Made by a program: the position numbers and the translations under genes
In this document: positions 1 through 7,240 of the stretch, one piece after another
Numbering within the stretch: the first letter of the stretch is position 1
Layout of the letters: each line of letters begins with the position of its first letter
The notes under the pieces: generated by a model
Seen by the model: only the letters and a program-made list of their open reading frames with translations
The model's database searches: none
What the model was told of the DNA's origin: nothing
From: CAYNNP01 sp964398215
Lineage (GTDB): Bacteria > Planctomycetota > Planctomycetia > Pirellulales > Pirellulaceae
Assembly: GCA_964398215.1 (NCBI GenBank)
Contig: CAYNNP010000288.1
Coordinates: 1-7,240 of the forward strand
Reading direction: 5' to 3'
DNA length: 7,240 bases

Positions 1-302
1 CATGTCGCCACTCCGTGGCTGGCGAATTGCGGGGCAACATCAGTTCCTGAATGGTCAAGTAAATTACCTTGCCACTGAAATTGCGGCGTAAACAGTGCAG
101 CGTTTTCAAAAAAACGCAACACCAAAACTAACGCTTCGGGTTACCAGAAAAGCGCAACTTCAAAAGGCGCACGCGATCATCTACGTCGGCACGTCCGCTG
201 TGCGTTTTCCCTGCTCGCTGCGACAAAACGTGGCGATGGCGGCGACCGCAACTGGCATCTAGAATATTACACAGGTTCATCGATTTCCTTCAACGTTCCA
301 GA
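1..302. other. Intergenic stretch, possibly with the 3' end of an upstream gene
   Basis: No complete gene is supported here. All three plus frames are open to the left edge, with stops at 48-50, 76-78 and 89-91, so a gene entering from the left could end in this first part. The longest such tail is the frame ending in TAA at 89-91 (at most 29 residues, ending YLATEIAA), and I do not recognise it. A 7-bp hairpin (arms 100-106 and 111-117, GCGTTTT/AAAACGC, 4-nt loop) lies 8 bases after that stop but has no T-run on the plus side. A second weak stem (168-172 with 200-204) is followed by four Ts. Positions 205-302 form the leader of the cytochrome gene. Confidence 0.4.
260..265 (+). promoter_or_regulatory. 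Candidate -10 element for the cytochrome gene
   Basis: TAGAAT differs from the sigma-70 consensus TATAAT at one position and lies 37 bases before the ATG at 303. The hexamer 17 bases upstream (237-242, TGGCGG) matches the -35 consensus poorly, so the call rests on the -10 box alone. Planctomycete promoters are not well defined by these consensus sequences. Confidence 0.25.
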
Positions 303-2015
303 ATGACCATGCCTGCCGATCGTATCGCCGCCCTGCTTCTGATGTGCTTGATCCTTTGTCTGGGTTGCGAGCGCCCGCAGAGACCAGTCAACTTCGAGCC
401 GAATTTGGTCCACGCAACCAAATTCCAAATCCGAGACGATCTACCCGTCGATCAACTTATCAGCGATACGACTTGGTTGGTTGACAATCTATTTGGAACA
501 CCAGACGCACCCAAAATCCCATCGGTCATTACCGACAACCCGGACTTGGCCGATGTGCTTTCCTTGGACCGACTAACTGTGGCCTCGGGTCCCATCGTCA
601 GCGGTCGAGGACTTTACCGAAAACACTGCGCGAATTGTCATGGTGTCACCGGCAACGGCCGTGGCCCTCAGGGCGCGATCCTCAATCCCTACCCGCGAGA
701 CTACCGGATGGGGATTTTTAAATTCAAATCAACCTCGCGAGGCTCAAAACCGACCCGAGACGATTTGGCAAAACTGATCTCCGGCGGCATCACGGGAACC
801 GCGATGGTCAAAATCCCAGGACTCTCCGACGAAGACGTTCAAGCGCTTGTCGACTATGTGATCTATCTGTCGATTCGCGGCGAATTCGAACGTGCCATGA
901 TCAGCGGCGCAGTCAACGATTTGGATCTGGAATCCGGAGACCGTGTCATTGATGTTGAGTTTGCGAAACTAGCGCAGGCAAAACCCGAAATGCTTGCTGA
1001 ACTAAAGACGATTAACGATGACACCGACGCCGATGAACTAACGGGCTACGAGAAATTTCTGGCATTCGGCGAACGACTAGCTAACAATCCTGAACTGGCC
1101 AACGTCTTTGAAGCCAATGATGATGACCAAATCACCGCTTCCGCAATCGCTTTTGTCGCCGAAAGCTTTGCTGGTCGTCAAGCATTGGAACAGGAGATCT
1201 TGCGGAACGATCCGATTGACGGCCAAGAAACGATTGATGATTTAGTCGCTGATAACGAAGATGAACACGCAGACTCTTTGGTCACAGCCTTGCAAGAATC
1301 TGCTGCTGAACTGATCGTTGGTCAACACGATGACTACAAGGACATGAAAGAAGAGCTTGAGTCTGATGCGGATATGAAATCTAGGCTGGAATCTGTCAGC
1401 AAGCAAACGACCGCCGATCAACTGACTGCCTACGAGTTGTATGTCGAAAGCTACGAAGATATTGCGTTGGGTGAAATCGAGAGTCTTGCTGAGTCGTGGC
1501 TTGAGGCGTCAGAGAATATCGTTGAAGTTCCCCTGCCGCCTGCCGAGATCCCCGTGCCCAATTCGCATGCAGAGTACCTTGAACTGACAGGCAGCGACAA
1601 AGCACAATCGTTAGCCGACTCAGTCAAACGCGGGCAAGAATTGTTTGTTGGGAAAATTGCATCTTGCAGTAAATGCCACGGCAAAAAAGGGCAGGGTGAC
1701 GGACAAACCAACGACTACGACGATTGGACGAAAGACTGGACTAGCCGGGTTGGATTGAAGCCCGAGAATCGAGAAGCTTTGGTGCCGTTGCTGGCTCGCG
1801 GAGCACTTCCGCCCAAGAATGCCAAGCCTCGTAATTTCGAAGCGGGGCTTTTTCACGGCGGGGATGCCTCGGCCGATCTTTACCGCCGGATCATGACCGG
1901 CATCGAAGGCAGCCCGATGCCAGCAGCCACGTTCGTCGAAGGACAATTCGAGCAAAACGATGTTTGGCACATCATCAACTTTATCCGCTCGCTGCAAAAA
2001 TCCAAAAACCTCTGA
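303..2015 (+). CDS. Dihaem c-type cytochrome, predicted lipoprotein
   Basis: Predicted exported electron carrier of 570 residues. The N-terminus has a positive residue (Arg7), a hydrophobic stretch at 8-20 and Cys22 after Leu-Gly. This resembles a lipoprotein signal with an imperfect lipobox (CLGC), so membrane anchoring in the periplasm is likely. There are two haem c motifs, CANCH (109-113) and CSKCH (455-459). Probable axial methionines are Met168 (GTAM) and Met539 (SPMP). Both modules share a PR[DN][YF]xxG[IL]F element (131-139 and 509-517), which suggests module duplication. The modules (about 96-195 and 438-567) are joined by a roughly 240-residue acidic, helix-rich linker with degenerate repeats. 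The start is ATG 303; ATG 309 would also keep the signal. No Shine-Dalgarno is obvious. The redox partner is not visible; modules of this type often accompany terminal oxidases or alternative complex III. The cytochrome call is firm and the pathway is unknown. Confidence 0.92.
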   Translation: MTMPADRIAALLLMCLILCLGCERPQRPVNFEPNLVHATKFQIRDDLPVDQLISDTTWLVDNLFGTPDAPKIPSVITDNPDLADVLSLDRLTVASGPIVSGRGLYRKHCANCHGVTGNGRGPQGAILNPYPRDYRMGIFKFKSTSRGSKPTRDDLAKLISGGITGTAMVKIPGLSDEDVQALVDYVIYLSIRGEFERAMISGAVNDLDLESGDRVIDVEFAKLAQAKPEMLAELKTINDDTDADELTGYEKFLAFGERLANNPELANVFEANDDDQITASAIAFVAESFAGRQALEQEILRNDPIDGQETIDDLVADNEDEHADSLVTALQESAAELIVGQHDDYKDMKEELESDADMKSRLESVSKQTTADQLTAYELYVESYEDIALGEIESLAESWLEASENIVEVPLPPAEIPVPNSHAEYLELTGSDKAQSLADSVKRGQELFVGKIASCSKCHGKKGQGDGQTNDYDDWTKDWTSRVGLKPENREALVPLLARGALPPKNAKPRNFEAGLFHGGDASADLYRRIMTGIEGSPMPAATFVEGQFEQNDVWHIINFIRSLQKSKNL

Positions 2016-2051
2016 CCCGCGTCTTTCACGGGCAGAGCGTCATCGGCTGAA

Positions 2052-2498
2052 TCAGGATCCGGATTCTTCCATGTCTTGAATGTACTGACGTAGTCGATCA
2101 AGTTCGTCCTCGACGCCTTTCAGTTTCAGCATGTTCTGGACACGCTTGAGCAGTTCGACTTTGTTGACTGGTTTGGTCAGAAAATCGTCGGTTCCTGCGT
2201 CGACCGCCCGTTCAATGTCTCCCAGTTCATTCAGCGCCGTGACCATCAGGATCATGACGCGTTCGGTTTCCTGGTTGTCCTTGAGTTGTTTGCAGACTTC
2301 AAAACCACTTAGCTGCGGCATCATGATGTCCAGCAAGACCAAGTCGGGATGGAAGCTCGCGACTTTGTCCATCGTGTCCTGACCGTCGACGGCCGTTTCG
2401 ATCTCGCAATCGAATCCGACCAAGTACGCTTCCAACAACTCGCGGTTGGCGGCGTTGTCGTCAGCGATCAAAATCCTGTGTTTAGTATCTTCCGACAT
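2052..2498 (-). CDS. Single-domain CheY-like response regulator with coiled-coil tail
   Basis: A 148-residue receiver domain with no DNA-binding or enzymatic output domain. The canonical residues are all present: the acidic pair Asp13-Asp14, the phospho-acceptor Asp57 in LVLLDIMMP, Thr87, and Lys109 followed by Pro110. It should be phosphorylated by a histidine kinase that is not encoded in this window, and should then signal by protein contact. After the receiver fold (to about residue 125), the tail shows a hydrophobic 3-4 spacing (Leu126, Val129, Leu133, Leu136, Ile140, Met143), consistent with a short coiled coil. The ATG at 2498 is supported by GGAG 8 bases upstream. The gene starts 15 bases after the glyA stop on the same strand, so co-transcription and possibly translational coupling are likely. 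The target is unknown. It converges with the cytochrome gene across 36 bases. Confidence 0.93.
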   Translation of the reverse strand: MSEDTKHRILIADDNAANRELLEAYLVGFDCEIETAVDGQDTMDKVASFHPDLVLLDIMMPQLSGFEVCKQLKDNQETERVMILMVTALNELGDIERAVDAGTDDFLTKPVNKVELLKRVQNMLKLKGVEDELDRLRQYIQDMEESGS

Positions 2499-2506
2499 TG
2501 AATTGA

Positions 2507-2510
2507 CTCC
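2507..2510 (-). promoter_or_regulatory. Shine-Dalgarno site of the response regulator
   Basis: On the minus strand GGAG is followed by 8 bases and then the ATG at 2498. It lies inside the 15-base spacer after the glyA stop (2514-2516), so ribosomes finishing glyA are placed next to it. It is the clearest Shine-Dalgarno in the window; the other three genes lack one this good. Confidence 0.6.
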
Positions 2511-2513
2511 GGT

Positions 2514-3758
2514 TCAAGCTCGGTCAGCGGGGACAGGGAAGTTCTCGCAAAGTTGCTTCACCTCAGCACCAATCTTTTCGTGCACAGCTTTGTCATCGGA
2601 TGCAGCCAGTGCTTGATGAATCCATTGCCCAATTTGTTTCATCTCGTCAACGCCCATCCCGCGTGTCGTCAAAGCTGGCGTTCCCAGCCGGACCCCGGAT
2701 GGATCCATCGGTTTGCGAGTATCAAATGGGATCATGTTCATGTTGACCGTGATACCACACTCGTCCAACACTGCTTCGGCTTTCTTGCCACCAATTCCAA
2801 GTGATGTGACATCAACCAACATCAAATGATTGTCCGTCCCGCCACTGACAAGCGACAGGCCAGCTGACATCAACGAGTCGGCCAACGCTCTTGCGTTCGC
2901 AATGATCGAATTGCCGTATGCCACGTAGTCGTCCGCCATCGCTTCGTCAAAGCAAATCGCTTTGCCGGCGATGATGTGCATCAATGGGCCGCCTTGGGTC
3001 CCAGGGAACACGCTGCGGTTGATCCCTTTCAATGATTCCTCGCGGCACAGAATCAAACCGCTCCGCGGGCCACGTAGCGTTTTATGAGTCGTTGTGGTCA
3101 CATAGTCCGCGACGGGAACAGGGCTGTTGTGGATTTTGGCAGCAACCAATCCGGCATAGTGAGCCATATCAACCAACAGCTTGGCGCCAACATCGTTCGC
3201 AATCTCAGCGAATTTGTCGTGAGGAATTTCACGAGGATAAGCACTCGCACCTGCAACGATGAGCTTGGGCTTATGCTCCTTTGCAAGCGCCGCGATCTGA
3301 TCGAAATCCAGCCGATGAGTCTCCTTGTCGACTCCATACGACAGAAAATTGTAAAGCTTGCCGCTAATGTTCAGCTTCATGCCGTGGGTCAAGTGACCGC
3401 CCTGGGCCAAATCCAAACCCAGGACCGTATCGCCTGGTTCCAAGCAGGTTAGGTACACGGCAGTGTTGGCCTGCGACCCGCTATGTGGTTGAACATTGGC
3501 CGCCTCCGCACCGAACAACTGTTTTGCACGATCGATCGCCAATTGCTCGACCACATCGACATGTTGGCAGCCGCCGTAGTACCGTCGGCCAGGGTATCCT
3601 TCCGCGTATTTATTCGTCAGAACGCTACCAGCGGCTTCCATGATCGCGCGGCTTGTGTAATTCTCGCTGGCGATCAATTCCAGGCCGTTTCGTTGCCTCG
3701 TCGCCTCTGCGTCCATGGCGGCCCAAAGCTTGGGATCCTGTTGCTGTAGAACGTTCAT
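2514..3758 (-). CDS. glyA: Serine hydroxymethyltransferase
   Basis: A PLP-dependent cytoplasmic enzyme that interconverts serine plus tetrahydrofolate with glycine plus 5,10-methylene-tetrahydrofolate, a main source of one-carbon units. At 414 residues it matches the bacterial family (about 415-420). Family motifs appear in order: ELIASENYTS (27-36), YPGRRYYGG (55-63), PHSGSQAN (91-98), DMAHYAGLVAA (197-207), TTTTHKTLRGPRSG (221-234) with Lys226 as the Schiff-base lysine, and FPGTQGGP (251-258). The C-terminal Arg-containing segment GVRLGTPALTTRG (355-367) is also intact. The ATG at 3758 gives the normal N-terminus; there is no clear Shine-Dalgarno upstream. It is the first gene of a likely two-gene unit with the response regulator. 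I see no glycine riboswitch in its leader. The enzyme itself looks ordinary; only the partner gene is unusual. Confidence 0.98.
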   Translation of the reverse strand: MNVLQQQDPKLWAAMDAEATRQRNGLELIASENYTSRAIMEAAGSVLTNKYAEGYPGRRYYGGCQHVDVVEQLAIDRAKQLFGAEAANVQPHSGSQANTAVYLTCLEPGDTVLGLDLAQGGHLTHGMKLNISGKLYNFLSYGVDKETHRLDFDQIAALAKEHKPKLIVAGASAYPREIPHDKFAEIANDVGAKLLVDMAHYAGLVAAKIHNSPVPVADYVTTTTHKTLRGPRSGLILCREESLKGINRSVFPGTQGGPLMHIIAGKAICFDEAMADDYVAYGNSIIANARALADSLMSAGLSLVSGGTDNHLMLVDVTSLGIGGKKAEAVLDECGITVNMNMIPFDTRKPMDPSGVRLGTPALTTRGMGVDEMKQIGQWIHQALAASDDKAVHEKIGAEVKQLCENFPVPADRA

Positions 3759-4086
3759 TTAATTTGGGGAAAAGTGGGAAATTATTACCGCGTCTGGCGC
3801 GTTCAAAACGTGATTGTTGACCCGACGCAAGAGCCCGTCAATGCAGCCCGTATCGTGTTGGGGGTGCCGAACACTTCTGCCACAGCCAGGGGTGCTCAAA
3901 ACGTTAGAATCTGCGGGTTAAGGGGATTTGGTAGATGGCAACGATTGGACGGCCCGGTAAGCTATGGAAGTAGCTCTTTGCAACCAGTTAGGTAATGAAA
4001 TTGGCTCCTTCGGCAATGATCCTGGTGTTTTCCTGCACGTTGTAAAGTAGCGTTGACGGTACCTTTCCACGAACCAATTGATCGGA
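3759..4086. other. Divergent intergenic region between glyA and the metalloprotease gene
   Basis: These 328 bases separate two outward-facing genes, so both promoters should be here. I find no tRNA, glycine riboswitch core or credible gene. A frame open from GTG 3774 to 3995 (73 residues) has no recognisable content and no ribosome binding site, and antisense frames at the right end overlap the metalloprotease signal peptide. A short 5-bp hairpin (arms 3960-3964 and 3971-3975) is too weak to name. No convincing plus-strand promoter hexamers were found for the metalloprotease. Confidence 0.6.
3781..3808 (-). promoter_or_regulatory. Candidate glyA promoter
   Basis: Read on the minus strand, AATAAT (3786-3781) matches the -10 consensus at five of six positions and lies 22 bases before the glyA ATG. 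A poor -35 candidate, TTTTGA (3808-3803), is 16 bases further upstream. Transcription from it would give a very short leader, which leaves no room for a riboswitch. The -35 match is weak, so this is a suggestion only. Confidence 0.25.
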
Positions 4087-7000
4087 ATGAAAAAACAACC
4101 TACCTTCCTTGTCGCACTTTTGTTGCTGACAATTCTGCTGCCCGTTTCGGCAAGCGCCGCCCTTCCTGCCTTTGCCAAAATTTCGGAAGGGTTCGAGAAG
4201 GTTGCCTGCGTTGATCTTCAATCATCAAGCCCCAAGGGCCTGTTCAACGTTTGGCAACGAAAGAAAGACGCTCAAGTTCTGCTCGAGTTGCCAAAAACTT
4301 ATGTCGGCAAAAGCTACTTCATCGCTCTGACTCTCAGCAGTGGCGATCGCTACGCTGGTCTGCAGTCTGGCGAATGGGTTGTTCAATGGCGAAAGTACGA
4401 TGAACGCCTGGCACTGATCGCACCGAACTTGACCATCAAAGCACCCGGTGAGCCCGAAGCAAAGGCTTCTGTGAAACGTTTGTTCACCGACCAAGTGCTG
4501 TTGGATGTACCAATCCTGGCAATTGGTCCCAACGGTGGTCCCGTGATCGATGGCGATTCGCTAATGGTCTCCAACGCCAGCCGATTTTTTGGCGCTGCGG
4601 TTCGCGTTTCAAATTCACGCATTCGATCAATCAAATCTGCAAAGGTATTCCCGCACAACACCGAGCTTGCTTTTGAAATCGTCGGTGCCGCTGGCCGATT
4701 CCAAACGCTTCACTACTCTCTTAGCGAAGTGCCAACCAAAACTGGCTACAAACCACGTAAAGCTGATGAGCGAGTTGGCTACTTCACCACGGCCTACTCC
4801 GACCTCAGTAAATACGACGACAAAGAAACTCGGATCCGATTCATCAATCGATGGCGATTGGAAAAACGCGATCCAAAACTAAAGCTCAGCCCACCCAAGA
4901 CTCCTATCCGTTTCTACATTGAACACACTGCCCCAGTTCGATACCGTCGCTGGATCAAGGCCGGTGTGGGTTACTGGAACAAAGCGTTCGAGGAAGTCGG
5001 AATCGTTGATGCGATTGTTATCGAATACCAAGACGCTACGACGAAACAACACATGGAAAAAGATCCCGAAGATGTTCGGTACAACTTTATCCGCTGGTTG
5101 AACAATGACATTGGTACCGCGATCGGACCCAGTCGTGTTCACCCCGAGACCGGCGAAATCCTTGATGCCGACATCATTTTGACCGACGGCTGGATTCGTC
5201 ACTTCAATTTCAACTACCACGACCTGATGCCCAAACTGGCAATGGAAGGCGTGAGTGCAGAAACCTTGGCATGGCTTGGACGTCACCCAAACTGGGATCC
5301 GCGTCTGCGAATGGCTGCGCCTTCGATGAAGAACTACCTGCGAAACAAATTCGCTGCAGAGTCTCAAGAACCAATGGCTGGATTCTCTTGGTCGAAAACT
5401 GATCCTTCGCTGATTGGTGACGATGAATACGACGGACTGATCGGAATGGTTAGCCAAAAGAACGGCTTGTGCATGGCCGCAAGCAGTCGCAGCATCGACT
5501 TGGCAATCGCTCGCTTGGACTGGCGACTTGCCCTTATGGATGACGACGCAAACGCCAAGAAAAAGCGTAAAAAGAAAAAGCCCGAAGACAAAGATGAAAA
5601 GGATGACGACAAGAAGGACTCCAAGAAAGCTGGCAAGGACGACAAGGACGAAGACGANNNNNNNNNNNNNNNNNNNNNNNNNNNNNNNNNNNNNNNNNNN
5701 NNNNNNNNNNNNNNNNNNNNNNNNNNNNNNNNNNNNNNNNNNNNNNNNNNNNNNNNNAAGACGACAAGGAAGATGACGATGACGACAAAGAAGACAAGGA
5801 TGGCGACGACGATGACGACAAAAAGTCTGCCGATAAGAAAAGCGATGTCGAACTGCTTGATGGAATTCCAGAATGGTTCGTTGGTCCTTTGTTGGCAGAT
5901 CTAGTCGCGCACGAAGTTGGTCACACACTGGGACTTCGGCACAACTTCAAAGCGTCTGCCCAAATGACTTTGGCTGAAATCAACAGCGAAGAAGTCAAGG
6001 GCAAGAAGACGATGGCTGCTTCTGTCATGGATTACATTCCGATCAACTATCGTCACGAAGCTGGCGACGTCCAAGGTGACTATGGAATGATCGATCTTGG
6101 TCCTTATGATTTCTGGGCAATCGAGTACGGCTATACGCTGGACGAGAAAAAATTGCCTGCGATCGTCAAACGTTGCAGTGAACCCGAACTGCAGTACGCG
6201 ACAGACGAAGACACTAGCGGTCCAGACCCACTGGCACGTCGCTATGACTTTACAAAGGATCCACTGGACTATGCAGAGGAGCAAATGGAGCTTGCGAAAA
6301 TCTATCGTGAGCGGATTCTGGACAAGTTCGTCAAAGACGGCGAGAGTTGGGCTCAGGCGCGACGAGGTTACGAATTGACTCTCGGAATGCAGACCAGGAA
6401 CGGCAGCATGATGTCCAATTGGATTGGCGGTGCCTTCATTCATCGCGACAAGAAGGGTGACCCTGGAAACCGGCCGCCTGTCGAAGTTGTTCCTGCTGAA
6501 CAACAACGTAAAGCGTTGCAGTTTGTGATTGACTATACATTCAAAGACGAAGCGTATGGTTTGACACCAGAATTGCTGGAGCGAATGAGTGTTAGTAAAT
6601 GGCTGGACGCTCGACCTGGCGACATGAACAGCGAAGGTGCATGGCCGATCCACGATCGTATCCTGGGCGTGCAAGCTGCCGCGTTGACTTGGTTGATGAA
6701 CCCAACAACGCTCCGTCGTGTTTATGACAACGAACTGCGTTTGCCAGAAGATCAAGAAACTCTCACGTTGCCTGAATTGTTGACGACAATCAACAAAGCG
6801 GTTTGGGAAGAGCTTGACAAGGAATGCCCAGCGGGAAGGAACGATCGCAAGCCGATGATTTCATCTTTGCGTCGCAACCTACAGCGCGAGCACATGCAAC
6901 GCTTGGTTGACTTGATCCTTGAAACCAACGAATCGACCGCTGCTGCAAAACCAATCAGCAACTTGGCACGATTGGAATTGAAGGATATCAAAAAGAAGAT

Positions 7001-7175
7001 CGACGCAAGTCTCAAGAAATGCGGCGCTAAAATGGATGCGTACTCCAAGGCTCACCTTTCAGAGCTAAGTGATCGCATCAAGAGTGCCTTGGATGCTGGT
7101 TACACCTACAACGCTGCCGGCGCAGCTGGTGGATTGCAGTCCTTGTTCCTTCTCGGCAAAGAAAAGAACGACTAG
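4087..7175 (+). CDS. Secreted zinc metalloprotease, DUF5117/DUF4953 type (metzincin), interrupted by an assembly gap
   Basis: Predicted exported zinc protease with at least 523 codons before the gap and 471 after it. The ATG at 4087 gives a signal peptide: Lys2-Lys3, a hydrophobic core at 7-19, and probable cleavage after SASA (24). A TTG nine bases upstream is less likely. Residues about 70-265 resemble DUF5117. A catalytic-type domain starts near residue 275 (FYIEHTAP), with an edge strand ILDADIIL (358-365). A Lys/Asp-rich insert begins near residue 491 and continues across the gap. It is followed by HEVGHTLGLRH (5910-5942), the metzincin signature with three zinc-binding His and the catalytic Glu. 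The Met-turn SVMDY is at 6021-6035. The remainder to 7175 resembles DUF4953. The 100-N spacer changes frame, but identical composition and domain order on both sides argue for one intact gene. Substrate is unknown. A terminator follows 27 bases after the stop. Confidence 0.88.
5557..5834 (+). repeat. Low-complexity Lys/Asp/Glu-coding repeat within the metalloprotease gene
   Basis: Purine-rich DNA encodes a basic block (KKKRKKKKK from 5557) that turns into mixed Asp, Lys and Glu runs. The same composition resumes after the gap, up to about 5834. The 11-mer GATGACGACAA occurs at 5602-5612, 5778-5788 and 5811-5821, so the DNA itself is partly repeated. This fits expansion by slippage and explains why assembly failed here. 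The encoded segment is hydrophilic and probably disordered or a charged helix. Confidence 0.85.
5658..5757. other. Assembly gap of 100 N
   Basis: Exactly 100 N, the usual placeholder for a scaffold gap of unknown length, sits inside the Lys/Asp-rich repeat. The upstream frame ends with two bases of a codon (5656-5657), and the downstream frame needs two bases (5758-5759) to complete one. If the gene is intact, the true missing length must leave remainder 2 when divided by 3. One hundred leaves remainder 1, which is why the gene looks frameshifted. Confidence 0.97.
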
Positions 7176-7202
7176 TTAACCACAGCTAGCCAATAAAAAC
7201 AG

Positions 7203-7234
7203 AAACGCCAGCAGGCTCCTGCTGGCGTTTTTTT
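7203..7234 (+). terminator. Rho-independent terminator after the metalloprotease gene
   Basis: A perfect 12-bp inverted repeat (AAACGCCAGCAG at 7203-7214 with CTGCTGGCGTTT at 7219-7230) encloses a 4-base loop, and the T-run extends over 7228-7234. It starts 27 bases after the stop codon. The minus strand also carries a T-rich run beyond the stem (7205-7195), so it may stop transcription arriving from the right as well. Confidence 0.93.
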
Positions 7235-7240
7235 GTTGCT

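Noticed and set aside
1..91. Left-edge frame with ATG at 2 as a complete 29-residue gene
   Set aside because: It is open to the edge, so it could only be the end of a larger gene; two other frames are also open to the edge and the peptide is unrecognised.
2016..2032. Possible terminator between the convergent genes (CCCG/CGGG with a 9-base loop)
   Set aside because: Only four base pairs and no T-run on either side.
3774..3995. 73-residue plus-strand frame in the divergent intergenic region
   Set aside because: GTG start, no ribosome binding site, no recognisable sequence, and it begins within 16 bases of the glyA start on the other strand.
4002..4015. TGGC...GGCA pattern reminiscent of a sigma-54 promoter
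   Set aside because: The GG and GC elements are two bases too close for sigma-54, and the downstream half lacks the TTGC shape.
3759..4020. Glycine riboswitch in the glyA leader
   Set aside because: I looked on the minus strand for the conserved glycine-aptamer core and did not see it.
3918..4221. Two overlapping minus-strand frames
   Set aside because: They run antisense through the metalloprotease signal peptide and show no domain or start signal.
5778..5834. DDDDK and DDDDDKK, which resemble the enteropeptidase recognition sequence
   Set aside because: Expected by chance in an Asp/Lys-rich segment; nothing suggests processing by such a protease in a bacterium.
5901..6755. Long minus-strand frame of 284 residues
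   Set aside because: It is antisense to the metalloprotease catalytic region, which carries clear motifs; the opposite frame is open because of codon bias.

Overview
The window looks like a stretch of chromosome from a planctomycete, most likely a Pirellulaceae (Rhodopirellula-like) relative. That is an inference. It rests on middling base composition, starts mostly without Shine-Dalgarno sequences, a lipoprotein-type cytochrome with two 'PR[DN][YF]..G[IL]F' haem modules, and a large secreted DUF5117/DUF4953-type metalloprotease with a Lys/Asp-rich insert. No mobile element, CRISPR array, tRNA or rRNA is visible. One assembly gap of exactly 100 N lies inside the last gene.

Layout: positions 1-302 hold no convincing complete gene. 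A dihaem c-type cytochrome lipoprotein (303-2015, +) follows. It converges, across only 36 bases, on a two-gene minus-strand unit: glyA (serine hydroxymethyltransferase, 3758-2514) and a single-domain CheY-like response regulator (2498-2052). These two are 15 bases apart, and the regulator's ribosome binding site lies in that spacer. A 328-base divergent region (3759-4086) separates glyA from a secreted zinc metalloprotease of the metzincin type (4087-7175, +). A strong intrinsic terminator (7203-7234) closes that gene.

The metalloprotease appears in two reading frames only because the 100-N spacer shifts the frame. The Lys/Asp-rich sequence continues on both sides, and the catalytic motif HEVGHTLGLRH lies just after it, so this is one gene of at least 994 codons plus the unresolved part.

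The genes do not form one pathway. The cytochrome is an exported electron carrier, glyA belongs to cytoplasmic one-carbon metabolism, and the metalloprotease is exported. The most unusual points are the charged insert placed directly before the protease active-site helix, the long acidic linker with degenerate repeats between the two haem modules of the cytochrome, and the tight pairing of glyA with an orphan response regulator that carries a coiled-coil tail. None of these amounts to a demonstrable new system from sequence alone.
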